Assembly: GCF_002878395.1 (NCBI RefSeq) | Contig: NC_061121.1 | Coordinates: 10,336,709 to 10,400,708, forward strand | DNA: 64,000 nt | Origin: Capsicum annuum | Lineage: Eukaryota > Streptophyta > Magnoliopsida > Solanales > Solanaceae | Reading direction: 5' to 3' | In this document: piece after piece, positions 35,801-47,033 of the stretch | How the letters are laid out: each line of letters begins with the position of its first letter | Numbering within the stretch: position 1 is the first letter of the stretch | Notes under the pieces: model-generated | Seen by the model: only the letters and a program-made list of their open reading frames with translations | Databases searched by the model: none | What the model was told of the DNA's origin: nothing | Program-made: the position numbers and the translations under genes

Positions 35801-36350
35801 TTATGAAGATAGGCTTGAATGTCATGTCGGTATGTAAGGGGTTGAATTTAGTTGTTAAAGTGATGAGAAAAATCATTCTAGAGTGAGTAGTTATGATAGT
35901 GCTCGTAGTGTTGAATTCATGGATCAAATTTTTATTATGGTTTGGAGTTACTTGTAGCACCTTGTGATTTTGAGTTTGGACTTACCATGATAAAGGGAAC
36001 TATTTTAGTTTAGACTTTAGCAGACAGATTTATTATGAAAACTTTAAGTTGAATCAAGCTAGTGTGATATTTATGGGCAATAGTATAGTTGATGGAAGTA
36101 TTCGAGAAATGTTGCTAAGCCCGGAAGTAAGAACTTGCATCGCCAAAAGCCTGGTAACTCTATCCTAGTTTGTCAGTTATATGTCTATTTTCCATTCTAT
36201 AGAGTAGTATCAATGTTGTGATTCCATAGTCAGATGTCTTGTTTAGATCATGCCCAAGATTTTCTCCCTAATGTTACAAGAAATTCTTTAGGAAGAGTGT
36301 TGAAAAGATACTCCAGTTAAGTATAAGTTTCAAGTATAATTCAATCAGTA

Positions 36351-38372
36351 TGTCACACCCCTTTTTTAACCCAAAAAGATTGATTTTGGTTTTGAAAGAG
36401 TTTTTATTATTGAAGTAACAAAAAGTGAAAAGTTCTTTCCAAAAGGATTATTTGCATTAAAAATCAGAGTCACCACTTGACATAATTAGGTGTGCCAAGT
36501 CACCTTTAAAAATCCTTTTCAAAACGGTTTTGACTCTAATACTGATCAGCGAACTGAGGTTCCGGCTAAGGAATTCTGTTGACCGAGGGGAAGGTGTTAG
36601 GCACCCCTCGATCCTGTGGTTTGACCACGGTGCCTTGGTGAAGCGTATCGGCTAATTTGACACTACGAAGGTATAAATCACACAAAACATACAAACACAA
36701 TCAATCAAACAAACAAAACAAAACAATCCAAAATTTAGTGTCCAGTCCAATTATACAGTCCAAAAATAAGAAATGCGTAAAAATAAATCCTACTATAAAT
36801 TAATTCTAGACTAATGCTCTACCCGACGCCTCGGGCCTTCATCACAAACGTCCTCCGGGTAAATGATACCTCGGGGCATTCCTCGGTGTATAAATTTATA
36901 CATATACTTTGGGGCATTCCCCGGCCGAATTATATAATTGATTCAAAAGTCATAAAATCAAACCATTCAATCGACCCAAAATCTCTAGATTTGCTTACCC
37001 GACCTACGTCTTGCCTATTCCAATCGGCGTATCTTGATACTACCAAATTCAATTAACGACAATAATAATGAATCAAAATAACTAATTTGTATTCAGCGGT
37101 TATCATATCACGATCCCAATCCCATATCAATCTTTAACCGAAGGTTAGTAAATTCTCTTGTTCAAATCACCACTCAAAGTCCAAAACCAACATCCAGCAT
37201 ATCCACTCAATGAGGATTCAAGCATTAAGAACATGAAACATTCATACCTCACAATACAATTAATACTACTTAACGATTCAAAACCACATCACCAAAGATC
37301 ACATCATAGCCACATTAAAAAAAATAATAAAGAGAGAGAATTTAGGAATGGACCTTCAAAGGATCGAATTTGTTGATAATAAGAAAATCCAAAGACCAAA
37401 ATACTCGAACGGAGAACCTCAACAGTGACAAACCCCAACTTCGATGTCCAAACTGATCTCAATAGACAACTTAATACGAATGAAAATCAAACCCAAAACC
37501 CACAATGAGTATCAATGAACCCTAAAACCCAATTCTAAAAAATAAAATGCCAAGGTAGACAAACCCACGGCTTCGGACGTCCGAATACCACTGAAAACCG
37601 GTATAACCTGATCAAAATATCATGGAAAACAGAGAAATTCGAATCGAATCTTAACGAGTTAGAACGGAATCGAAAACGAAATCAAGATCTATTCGACCGC
37701 TTTATGATGTTGCGAATTTGAAGGCTTCAGCGATGACTAAAACGACCATAAATATACCGATTACAATCTGTTCCGACGGGTTTGGACATTTTTGGTGACT
37801 TCCTCAATGCGTTTTCGGCCAGTATGTCGCCGAAACAGTAACCGCCCTCGAAATCTGCTTTCTCTCTCTGTGACTCTCTCAAGATCTGTTCGTCCTCTCC
37901 CTATATCTCTATGTGTGTGTGAGTATATTCAGTGGATTGAGAGTGAAGCCTGCCTAAATAAAAAAAAATGGGAGCTCTTCTGTTTTCATTTGTGTATCGT
38001 TCGTCGTCTATCTATTTCCAAAATGAGAAAAGAAAAATCTTCATCCTCTACATGGATATTATGATATGTATATATGAGAGGTGATAGTGTGAGGGGTCAC
38101 GTGTGTGGGTAGTGGGGTAGGGTGTGGGGTGGTGATGTGTTGTCCAAAATTGATAGGAGGAATGGTTAATTTTGTTACCAAAAGAATATTTGAGGATTAA
38201 GTTTGTTAGTGGGTTTGTTATTTGGATAAAAACAAAACAAAATATAAATGTATAAATAAGTAAAGAAGAGGTGGATATTTATTTTCTTGGGGAAAAATTA
38301 TTAAAAGTGAGCTTAACTTATGTGATATCGGAAATAAAAATATCATCGACGAGACAAAATTATGTGTCTACA
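36351..38372 (-). mobile_element. 3' LTR of element E (2022 bp)
   Basis: On the minus strand it starts TGTAGACACATAATTTTG (38372) after a purine tract and ends GGGTGTGACA. Nearly colinear with 48294-50151. The open frame 37792-38064 and its partner 49654-49863 lie in this LTR pair and are not genes. Confidence 0.85.
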
Positions 38373-38392
38373 TCATGCCCCCTTAGAATGTA
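38373..38392 (-). other. polypurine tract of element E
   Basis: On the minus strand, CATTCTAAGGGGGCATGA directly precedes the LTR start TGTAGACAC. This fixes the element's orientation as minus. Confidence 0.8.
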
Positions 38393-38719
38393 AACACCTA
38401 CTGTTTTCATACAAAGAAGTAGACAACGAGATAGAATTTTGTCCCGATCATTATTCAAAGAAAGAAACTAAAGAAAGAAGGGCAACCGAGTCTTGACGGG
38501 CATCCGACCTACCCAAGTTATGAGGGAATCAAGTGACCGGTGTCTTACAAGATCGAAAGGAGGTGGACTATACCAAGCTGGAGAGTCGAGTGAGGTTCCA
38601 CCGAGGTTCCTGTCTGCGGCTCTATCATTACATCAAAAAATGAAAACTATAAGTAAAAACATAAATGAAATTACAAAATCCTATCTATGCAGCTTCTGTT
38701 GAGCTCCTGACTTAAGCTT

Positions 38720-39000
38720 CATCACCCTATTCTTCAGGCGGGCTCCTGAATTGCAATTTCATCACTTGTTGCTTGGTTTTCAATTGTTTCACATTGTTGC
38801 TTAATTTTTCATTTATTCGCCCTGTGCTTCGTCTTTCAATTTCTTCACTTTGTTGCTTTACTTTCAATTCCACTTTGTTGCTTGACTTTAAATTTCATCA
38901 CCCTGTTCTTCAAGAGAGCTCCTGACTTGCAATTTCATCACCCTGTTCTTCGGGAGGGCTCCTGACTTGCAATTTCATCACCCTGTTCTTCGGGAGGGAT
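38720..39000 (-). repeat. 41-bp direct repeats in the E 3' UTR
   Basis: CATCACCCTGTTCTTC with GGGAGGGCTCCTGACTTGC recurs at about 38897, 38938 and 38979 with a 41-bp period. A more diverged copy lies near 38722, and degraded 'CACTTTGTTGCTT' spacers lie between. It is part of the hypervariable 3' UTR. Confidence 0.75.
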
Positions 39001-39084
39001 CTTGATATCAAAGTCCAAACTAGAAAAATTATTCTAAACAAATATTATGATAAAGAAAGATTCCATGTTTCTGAAAATAAAGTC

Positions 39085-39757
39085 TCATTTTCCAGGAGGG
39101 TCTTGAATAGAAGTAAATTCTCATTTTCCAGGAGGGTCCTGAATATAAAGTAAATTCCCAGTTTTTAGGAGGGTCTTGAAAATAAAGTAAATTCTCATTT
39201 TTCAGGAGAGTCCTGAATTGAAAGTAAATTCCTATTTTTCAGGAGGGTCCTGAATTGAAAGTAAATTCCCATTTTCCAGGAGGGTCCTGAATTGAAAGTA
39301 AATTTCTATTTTCCAGGAGGGTTTTGAACATAAAGTAAATTCCCATTTTTCAGGAAGGTCCTGAATTAAAAGTAAATTCCCATTTTCCAGGAGGTTCCTG
39401 AACATAAAGTAAATTCCCATTTTTCAAGAGGGTCCTGAATTGAAAGTAAATTCCCATTTTCTAGGAGGTCCTGAATTGAAAGTAAATTCCCATTTTCCAA
39501 GAGGGTTCAGAATTGAAAGTAAATTTTCATTTTCCAGGAGGGTCCTGAATTGAAAGTAAATTCCCATTTTCCAGGAGGGTCCTGAACATAAACTAAATTC
39601 TCATTTTTTAGGAGTGTCCTGAATTGAAAGTAAATTCTCATTTTCCAGAAGGGTCCTGAATTGAAAGTAAATTCCTATTTTTCAGGAGGGTCCTGAAGTG
39701 AAAGTAAATTCTCATTATCCAGGAGGGTCCTGATCATAAAGTAAAATCCCACGGATG
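39085..39757 (-). repeat. 37-bp tandem repeat, about 18 copies, E 3' UTR
   Basis: The unit core is CCAGGAGGGTCCTGAATTG plus AAAGTAAATTCCCATTTT, recurring every 36-38 bp (for example 39241, 39278, 39315, 39352). Two variants, AATTGAAAG and AACATAAAG, are interspersed. Copies are contiguous, so there are no spacers as in CRISPR. An open frame over it (39420-39232) merely translates the repeat. Tandem repeats in Ogre 3' UTRs are known and can give rise to satellites. Confidence 0.9.
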
Positions 39758-40529
39758 TGCATTTACAATGGTAGCTGAATTAAGTGAAGTGAATTTGCCC
39801 CTATTTCAACAAAGAAAACTTGTCAGTTAAAAACTTAGTGGTGGCTTGCAGCTCTTGGCTTCTCAGGTATCTGACCCAGCACTCGTTCCTTTCATCTTTG
39901 TTCCAAATCGCTGACACTTTCCCTGTCTTGGCGCATCATTTCCCCGGATCCAGATTGAGGGAAATGAGTTTTGACTAGAACAATGGGTTTCCATTTTACC
40001 ATTCCCCTGAGGCGCACTCTTTTCCAAAATATGAATGCTTCCACGAATCCAATAGCCTGTCGGTTGATAGATTTCCTTTTCTTCGTGTTAAATTACGATC
40101 ATATTTCTTTCATGTGCTGGTCCTTGGCTTTTCCTTATATAATTGGAAAGACTGGTAGTAAATTTTGAAATCCGTTCTCACTTGTTTTGACAGAGACTTG
40201 ACTTAAAATATAAAGAAATGATGGTGACTTTTATTTTGATAAATGACATAAAAAGACAAAAAGAATGAATATGTAAGTGAAAGAAAAGGCAATGTCCCAT
40301 ATTCAAAAAGAAAACTTATCTAAATATGAGAACCAACTCCAATGAGTATGAAATGCATTTTGGATTAAGCTGTCTGATCTTCCTATCCGAACTCCCCATT
40401 TGTTGTTGAGTTTGTGCCTTTGCCACTGAGATGCTTCCTCTTATCCATCGGACTCATACATCACATTCAATTGACGACATCTTAAAAGACTTTTTCCAAC
40501 AAATCTCTTTCTTTTCACTTTTCACTTTT

Positions 40530-40740
40530 CTCTTGAACTCGCCATCGCCTTACGGTGCCCATGAGGGTTTTCACCAATAAGACTCTCTCATTTTTATTTC
40601 TCTCCACTCTCCATTGATTTATGGTGCCTGTGAAGGTTTTCACCAATAATACTCTCTCCTTTTCATTTCTCTCAACTCACTATCGCCTTATGATGCCCGC
40701 GGGGTTTTCACCAATAAGACTCTCTCATATTGTATTTCTT
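40530..40740 (-). repeat. about 70-bp direct repeat, three copies, E 3' UTR
   Basis: GGTTTTCACCAATAAGACTC occurs at about 40566, 40637 (with AATAAT) and 40706, each preceded by a CCATC/CTATCGCCTTA...GTGCC-type block and followed by a TTTCATTTCTCT-like run. Confidence 0.75.
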
Positions 40741-41012
40741 TCCTGATTTCTTATGCTGAGGGAGACACGTGGTACCTCACAATGTATCATCATATCCATT
40801 GCATGCTTAGCCTTAACATTGTCAAAAATTGATCTGAAGGACTTTGTTTGGCTGTAACTTAGCTTTTGGATAAGGTTAAAAATGGATGGCAAGAGGTTTA
40901 AACGACACTTGAAGTGGGGGTGGGACTTACAACTTTTGGAATCGACTCAAACAACACATTAACTCATGCCCCAGTTTTTGTTGACTGGGTGAATCTTAAA
41001 TCTTTATTTGGT

Positions 41013-41094
41013 TGGACCGAGCCCGAAATAGGGCAGCCTACATATCTCACTCCCCAGAGAGGAGAATTAGGTCGCACGTAGTTCCATCAGCTTG
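41013..41094 (-). repeat. copy 1 of the thrice-repeated E motif (downstream of integrase)
   Basis: Plus-strand reading: TTGGACCGAGCCC, CAGCCTACATATC, GAATTAGGTCGCACGTAGTTC, CAGCTTG. It aligns with copies at 45126-45198 and 47257-47332. Short complementary arms CTCC/GGAG lie in the variable middle. Confidence 0.75.
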
Positions 41095-41344
41095 TTCTTT
41101 GTTTTGATTTGATTTCTTTTTCTTTTATTGTCAAACTCCTTCTTTTATTCTGAGTTTCTTGACTTTAATATTTGACTCTATTTTGATTCCAAAAAAGGGA
41201 TATGAAAGAAAATTAAAATGAAGCTCAAACGGCTAAACAAAGGATGACACACTGTTTGGACAGAAGAATAAAATGCCTTCCATCATATCAATCTTCAAAA
41301 ATGCAAGTACTAAACATGCAATAAAATCAACAAAGGATCAAATA

Positions 41345-41683
41345 TCATACATAATACCTTTTGATCGAAATAACATTGATAGCCATTTCTGCCATTTTGC
41401 CTTCAATATCTGTCAAATATAAGGCTCCATTGGGCAACACTTTTTTCACAACGAAAGGACCTAGCCAGTTAGGGGAGAACTTGCCTTTCGCTTCAACCTG
41501 GTGAGGAAGGATACGACTTAATACCAACTGAACAACTTCAAAATTCTTAGGACGGACCTTTTTGTTATATGCTCGAGCCATCCTCCTCTGATACAATTGG
41601 CCACGACACACAGCCATTAGCCTTTTTTCCTCAATCAAACTTAAATATTCTAGTCGGGGTTTTGACCCATTCGTCATCATCAA
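41345..41683 (-). pseudogene. integrase C-terminal domain (element E pol)
   Basis: The minus-strand frame includes ARAYNKKVRPKNFEVVQLVL, then FSPNWLGPFVVKKVLPNGAL and YLTDIEGK, the integrase C-terminal fold of Ogre/Tat elements, ending INVISIKRYYV. No chromodomain follows, as expected for the Tat lineage. It is in a different frame from the preceding core (frameshift between about 41640 and 41683). Confidence 0.8.
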
Positions 41684-42206
41684 TCTCTGCTTCTACAATG
41701 ACTCTAAGAGAGGGAATTTCAACTTCTGCAGGGATGACTACTTCTGTCCCATACACCAATAAATATGGAATTTCCCCTGTTGAAGTGCGAACAGTGGTGC
41801 GATAACCTAGCAATGCAAACGGCAACTTTCCATGCCACTGTCTAGACCCTTGTACCATTATTTGCAGTATCTTTTTTATATTCTTATTGGAGGCTTCTAC
41901 AGCACCATTGGCCTTTGGGCGATATGGAGTAGAATTTTGATGTGAGATCTTAAACTGTTGCCACACTTGTTACATCAAATGACTATTGAGATTGCCAGCA
42001 TTGTCTGTAATGATCATCCTAGGAATTTCAAATCTACAAATGATATTGGCATGAACAAAATCTACCACAGGCTTCTTTGTTACTAACTTGAAAGTTACTG
42101 CTTCTACCCAATTCGTGAGGTAGTCAATGGCTACCAAAATGCATCTATGTCCATTTGATGCCTTCGTCTCAATCGGTCCAATGACATCCATTCCCCAAGC
42201 CACCAA
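41631..42206 (-). pseudogene. integrase catalytic core (element E pol)
   Basis: One frame split by an in-frame stop (41967-41969). The first part reads GMDVIGPIETKASNGHRCIL (first Asp) and MIITDNAGN (second Asp); the second reads ANGAVEASNKNIKKILQ (Glu). Counting the stop position as one residue, 35 residues lie between the second Asp and the Glu, the normal DD35E spacing. So all three catalytic residues are kept although the frame is broken. Confidence 0.85.
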
Positions 42207-42209
42207 TGG

Positions 42210-42509
42210 CTATGGAGCAGCGATTGCATGCAACTCAACAGAAGGAGAACGTACCAGATCACCGTGCACCTGACATTGATAACACTTTCGAACAAATTGA
42301 ATAGAATCCCTCTCCATAGTAAGCCTGTAATAACCTTCTCGAAGAATCTTCTTTGACAAGACATGACCGTTCATATGCGACCCATATACCCCAGAGTGTA
42401 TTTCAACCATGATTTTCGAGGCTTCTCTTGCATCTACATACCTCAAAATTCCCATATCTGGGGTTCTCTTATATAAGATTTCCCCACTTAAGAAAACTCC
42501 ACTAGCCAA
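42210..42509 (-). pseudogene. integrase zinc-binding domain (element E pol)
   Basis: The sequence HSGVYGSHMNGHVLSKKILR and VRKCYQCQVHGD supplies a complete H-H-C-C finger. A stop at 42207-42209 separates it from the core in the same frame. Upstream GEILYKRTPDMGILRYVD is the usual linker from RNase H. Confidence 0.82.
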
Positions 42510-42572
42510 ATGCCGTATAGTCCTCTTTTGATCATTGGTCGCATATGCTGGGTATTCTCCTGACTGAATGTA

Positions 42573-42853
42573 TCACTTGATATCCAAGAACCAAGGTTCT
42601 CCATCGAGCTCTTCTTCAATCGCATTACAGTATGCATACTGATCACGACTCTGTATATGCATTGGATCGATGTAGGATTTATCAGGACATTGGAGCATTG
42701 AAGACAGAGTGGCTAAAGCATCAACAATTTCGATGTGAATCCTTGGAATATGCCTAAATTTTACTAACAAAAACCGTTGATATAGCTCCTACAAGCATTA
42801 TTGATACGGGATGAGCTTTAAATATTGGTTTCATCATGGGTTGGCAGCGGATT
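42573..42853 (-). pseudogene. RNase H tail of element E and deletion junction to gag
   Basis: VKFRHIPRIHIEIVDALATL then SSMLQ is the last RNase H motif (conserved Asp in 'VDALATL'). About 80 bp upstream (42771-42853) the sequence already belongs to the end of gag (PTHDETN-like). Protease, reverse transcriptase and most of RNase H are thus missing in a single deletion. Confidence 0.75.
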
Positions 42854-43413
42854 CTACTTAATGTTTGGACCCTCCAGGGCTTGGACAAGCATCTGATTTA
42901 TGTCAATTAAATCTTGGATAGCTCTCTTTAAATACCAGCATTTCTTGATATCATTGCCTGGCATATCATAGGAGTATGCACAACTTAAAGAATAATTGAG
43001 ATTCCTCGGCAGTGGATTTGAAATCCTTTCTTGAATTAGGCTTAAGACCTTCAAATTTCTTAACCTATCAAATAGGCTAGCATATGACTCCTCAAGAGGT
43101 GTGAATTGATTTTTGACCGCCTTCTCTTTCTTATACTCGGGCCTAGATTGAAACCCAGGTCTGGAGGGGTTTTTGTAATTCGGTGGAGTGAATGGGCAAT
43201 TTTGTGGAGCTTGCATGTGCTACTATGGGTAAGAAGGGGCTTGGGCATATGGTTGCATGCTATATACTGGGTACAGGAGTGGTGGAATAAAATATAAAGG
43301 GTTTTGTGGAGGGTAGTAATGGTGGGGAGGAATATATGGAGCTTGGGCGTAAACTTGGGCTTGGGATTGGGGTTAGGTGCAAAGTGGTCTTTTAGGATAG
43401 GAATGGGTTCCAT
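42854..43413 (-). pseudogene. gag C-terminal part (element E)
   Basis: Two overlapping frames (43413-43060 and 43216-42854) cover a proline- and aromatic-rich spacer and then FTPLEESYASLFDRLRNLKV and CAYSYDMPGNDIKKCWYLKR then AIQDLID. The C...G-N-D-x-x-x-C stretch is a degraded nucleocapsid knuckle typical of this lineage's Gag. At least one frameshift (about 43060-43216) is present. Confidence 0.75.
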
Positions 43414-43471
43414 CTACGACAGTCGCTACGTCCTCTTTCTTCTTTTTACCTTCGAATGCGCCAGATCCATC

Positions 43472-44092
43472 TTAAATTGCTTTTGTGGTAGCTTTTAATG
43501 TGGCAAAACTCACTATTCGATCGGTCTTGATTCCATCCTCTATCATCTCCCCCATTTTAAGGACTTCAATAAAAGACTTTCCCATTGTCGGAAGTAAATG
43601 TTGAAAATAGGTCTCATCTTGTGCCTGAATGAAAACCTCTACCAACTTACTTTCTTTCATTTGAGGCTTTACCCTGGCGGCCTGTTCACGCCACCTCATC
43701 GCGTGTTGCCTAAAATCTTCAGTGCTTTTCTTCTTCATGTTGACCAAGGATTTTTCATCCAGAATCAGGTCGATGTTATACTGAAAATTTTGAACAAACT
43801 TAGAAGGTAAGTCATCCCAGCTGTTCCACTTGTCGGTACCTTGATCGATAAACCATTCTGAAGCTAGATCAGAAAAACTCTTGCCAAAGAAGGCCATGAG
43901 CAGCTCTTCCCTTCCTCTTGTAGCCCTTAACTGGTTGCAATAACATCTCAAGTTTGCCACAGGATCACCGTGCCCTGCATACTTCTCAAACTTGGGCATT
44001 TTAAAACCGAAGGGAAGGTTGATGTCTGGGAACATGCAAAGATCTTTATAGGAAACACTCCTATAATCTCCGATTCCCTGCAAATTCCTCAT
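43472..44092 (-). pseudogene. gag core domain (element E)
   Basis: The longest frame of E (206 codons): FPDINLPFGFKMPKFEKYAG, then HGDPVANLRCYCNQL, LASEWFIDQGTDKWNSWDDL, and RWREQAARVKPQM. This is the retrotransposon Gag fold of Ogre/Tat elements, which forms the virus-like particle. The frame is intact over the whole core, the best preserved piece of coding in the element, but it is cut off from both N- and C-terminal parts by stops. Confidence 0.85.
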
Positions 44093-44131
44093 ATCCTGTT
44101 CTAAACTTTAAAAATCTCATGCTATGATTTC

Positions 44132-44683
44132 CTATTCCTCAATTGTGACAGGTTTCTCCGTACCAAATGGAAATGCAGGTGGCTGAGTGTACCCATACGG
44201 TTTGTTCATTCTCAAAGTAGGCTCCGGGGCATAATACTGACTATCTGGAACCTTCAATACTGGCTCACTGGTAGACCTAGGAAGCCTCATTGTGGGACGC
44301 ACAACATATATGGGAGCTTCAGGTGGTGGCGGAGCCACGAATACCGGTGTGATCAGTGGCGCCAGCTGAGCAACGGATCTTGAATGGGGAGCTGCCAAGG
44401 GCACACCAGAACTGCTAGAATAATTATATCGCAGAGTGAGTCCTGGCGCGTGATCAGGTGACTCAGTAGGAGCAGAGAATTGCGCCTGAGAGAGCGGTGT
44501 GCAATTAGAAATATTCCCAAGACCTTCAGGGACCGGAGGGGGAGGCATTCCGCTGGTCCATGCCCAGTAAAACTCTATCAATTGTTGCCTGAGCCTTACT
44601 ACCTCATCATTATATTTTGAACATTCTTCCCTGTGATCCTGATCTGGGTCAATGAACGAATTTTCAATCTCCCTACTAGCCAT
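44132..44683 (-). pseudogene. gag N-terminal region (element E)
   Basis: A frame of 183 codons starting MASREIENSFIDPDQDHREE with a short coiled-coil-like stretch (YNDEVVRLRQQLIEFYWAW), then a Pro-rich linker (MPPPPVPEGLG, APPPPEAPIYVV). It ends about 40 bp before the gag core. Position after the second motif copy and before the core makes it the natural gag start. Confidence 0.75.
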
Positions 44684-45504
44684 GACGAGCTTTGCTTTGG
44701 ATCTAGTAAAGTATGGGTGACTAGCCAGAGTGCTGCAAACCTACCACTATTATCTGAAAGAACATGCTTATCAAAGATGACATCCGTTAGGATTACAACA
44801 AGCATGGGAATCACATTGGTAAAACTATCCTAAATTTAAGTTCATTTCTACCAGCTTTTGAGGGTAGCAAGGTCATTTTAAACATCATCCCGATTTTAAT
44901 CTATACTTATTATTATTATTATTATTATTTATTATATTTTTTTTCCATCCCTCTCTCTTTTTTTCTTTTTTTCTTCGTATCAATCTCTGTTCTTTCCTTT
45001 TATTGTCTCATCATCCTTTCTTTCTTTTCTTCTCTCGTTATCTACCTTTATTTTATCATTCTTTATGGCTTTTGTTTTTCTTTAAAAGACGAAAAATAAT
45101 GAAAAACAACGAAACAAAATGATTAGATCGAACCCAAAAGTAGGTTGCCTACATATCATGTTGTACATGAATCAGATCTTGCGTAGTTCGGGCAGCATAT
45201 GCATAAACATCACATAATTGGAGTTTTTTTTTCGCGAAAACGAAAACAAACAAACAAAAGAAAGACGTAACCTCATAACATTTTGATGAAAGAAAGAAGC
45301 AAAACATGCAACGAATTTAGGACCGCTTTATAAACTAAACAACAAATACAAAATAACATTCTAGACCCCCTAAGACGACATACGTGAAATTACTGATAAA
45401 GACCCTAATACCAAAAACAACTTGACTCCAACTTAAAGCAGACACCACCCTACAATTACAAAAACATAAAAGACCCAAACTGAATAAAGATAAGAAATGC
45501 TTTT
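44684..45504 (-). other. spacer between ORF1 and gag of element E
   Basis: No coding support. Holds a (TTA)n microsatellite at about 44909-44932 (plus strand), a pyrimidine-rich stretch (44940-45070) and copy 2 of the repeated E motif (45126-45198). In Ogre elements this region connects ORF1 and gag in the full-length RNA. Confidence 0.65.
45126..45198 (-). repeat. copy 2 of the thrice-repeated E motif (between ORF1 and gag)
   Basis: Plus-strand reading: GATCGAACCC, AGGTTGCCTACATATC, GAATCAGATC, GCGTAGTTCGGGCAGC. The middle contains a perfect 5-bp stem CATGT-TGT-ACATG (45157-45169). Confidence 0.75.
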
Positions 45505-47033
45505 TCAGACTAGTGCTCTGCGTGATGACCCTGGCTGAGATGGACCTGCCTGTGAAGTTCTCTTTCTCCCATTCAAACTTTGTAGCATATCCTGTAAAGA
45601 CACCCTGATATTAGGGAAGACGCTTTGGGCCCGTATTCCTACCTCATGAGGAGTGCACTTGGGAAAATTATTCTGACATATTTCCACCGTCTTGAACAAA
45701 TCTGCTAACTGAACTCTCAGTGTCTCCACTTTGGACCCCGCACTTTCATCCTGATGGTCGTCAACTATGCATTCTTCTTGTATTCTCCCTCTAAATTACG
45801 CTGGTAAGGGTTGACTAATACCTTGAGGGATGGATTGAATCCAGACCCTATATCCCTGAGTGTACCCTAAATTATCCAAACTCTCTTTAAGAGTGTCCAC
45901 ACCTAGCTTTGTTGCATGCTTCAAGAACTGCTCGTATTTGCTTTCACCTAAGGCTTGGTCCTTGAAGTACTCAACATCCTTTAGAAGATCCACTACTGGT
46001 GGCACGTCCTGCAACCTACCCAACTGGCGCATTACCCTAGAAGGATTGTATGGTCTAGTACAATTAAGCCCAAACATAACTAAAAGGAGCTACATTTAAC
46101 AACCAAACAAGATTATCTTTGGTCGAAGCTGCAAACAAGTCCACAAAATGTTATCCCCGGTTCTTGACTCAAGAAATTCAATCCAAGCGTCGACTCCCAC
46201 GGGTAGCGAGAATCTATCCAAATGCAACCTGAGGTCCATGGCTTTTACTCGATTGGGAATACAACAATCAACCACGTCTCGTCTAACTAAAGAAGGCGCA
46301 TGCAAATGCTCCATCATCCATAACTGCAGTATCAGGTTACTGCCCTAAAAAAATCTCATCCCCCCTAAAAAAGCCTTATATATTTCTGTTAATATCATGG
46401 GTATGAGAGTGAACCTGCTCTATTGATTAATGCCCTCGTCATTTTGATCCTTATCAGATAGACCCATTACCACAGATTACAAACGTGTATTAATACGTCT
46501 TTCTGCTAGCGGAAACACTAAAGTACCTAATAAAACGAGGGTAAAGACTTCAAGATGCTTTCTCTCCCACTTCTCCTTATTCATATGAAATTCATCCCAA
46601 AAGCAATCAAAACCTTCCGAGGCCTCGAATCTAGAGAATAAAAAATCTAAGGAAACCTATGAATCACTTTAATAACCCAAATGCATACCCTTACTTTTTA
46701 AACCACAAGACTACAAAAACCTCACGCCAGTATGATTTCGTGCTTGAATCATATCCTTCTCAATATAGGGAAAATGCAACAAACCGGATATTTCTGCCAA
46801 AGTAGGAGTCATTTCACATTCCCTAAATTGGAACACCAAACTACTTGGATCCCAAAACGTCAACAAAGCCTCTATTAAATCTGGACGAGGGGTAACATAC
46901 AAAAGTTCCGTAAGATACCTAATAATTTAATCAATTTCTGCTGATCAACATAGTTAAACATTTCCCACCACTTGATTAACTTTTAGCCCACCTTGACAAC
47001 CATCAGGACTCTAGACTTGGTGGACAAATCCAT
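45505..47033 (-). pseudogene. ORF1 of element E, plant-mobile-domain-like
   Basis: Starts at an ATG at 47033 (MDLSTKSRVLMVVKVG) and is broken by stops and frameshifts. Recognisable parts: YVTPRPDLIEALLTFWDPSS and CEMTPTLAEISGLLHFPYIE (46902-46711), FTLVLLGTLVFPLAERRINT (about 46560-46490), RRDVVDCCIPNRVKAMDLRL (46317-46096), and a C-terminal part ending GPSQPGSSRRALV (45505). The pattern 'MTPTL..(I/V)..LL' followed by '..LVFP' and an Ile/Asn-rich turn resembles plant mobile domain proteins. An extra ORF before gag is a hallmark of Ogre elements; its function is not known. Confidence 0.7.

Larger units (their letters stand above)
39758..41344 (-). other. remaining 3' UTR of element E
   Basis: No coding similarity is visible in this stretch except the repeats listed separately (40530-40740 and 41013-41094). 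The plus-strand frame 39971-40168 has no supporting motif. Confidence 0.6.

Noticed and set aside
37792..38064. Open frame with a partner at 49654-49863
   Set aside because: Both are the same position in the two LTRs of element E (CT- and GT-rich stretch); frames differ in length and no domain is seen.
39232..39420. Repetitive protein (open frame over the 37-bp repeat)
   Set aside because: A 37-bp unit is not a multiple of three, so the peptide period is an accident and the frame is short.
39085..39757. Possible CRISPR-like array
   Set aside because: Repeats are directly joined with no unique spacers, vary between copies and lie in a plant retrotransposon 3' UTR.
43060..43498. Plus-strand open frames opposite the gag of element E
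   Set aside because: They overlap recognised minus-strand gag coding and have no motif of their own.
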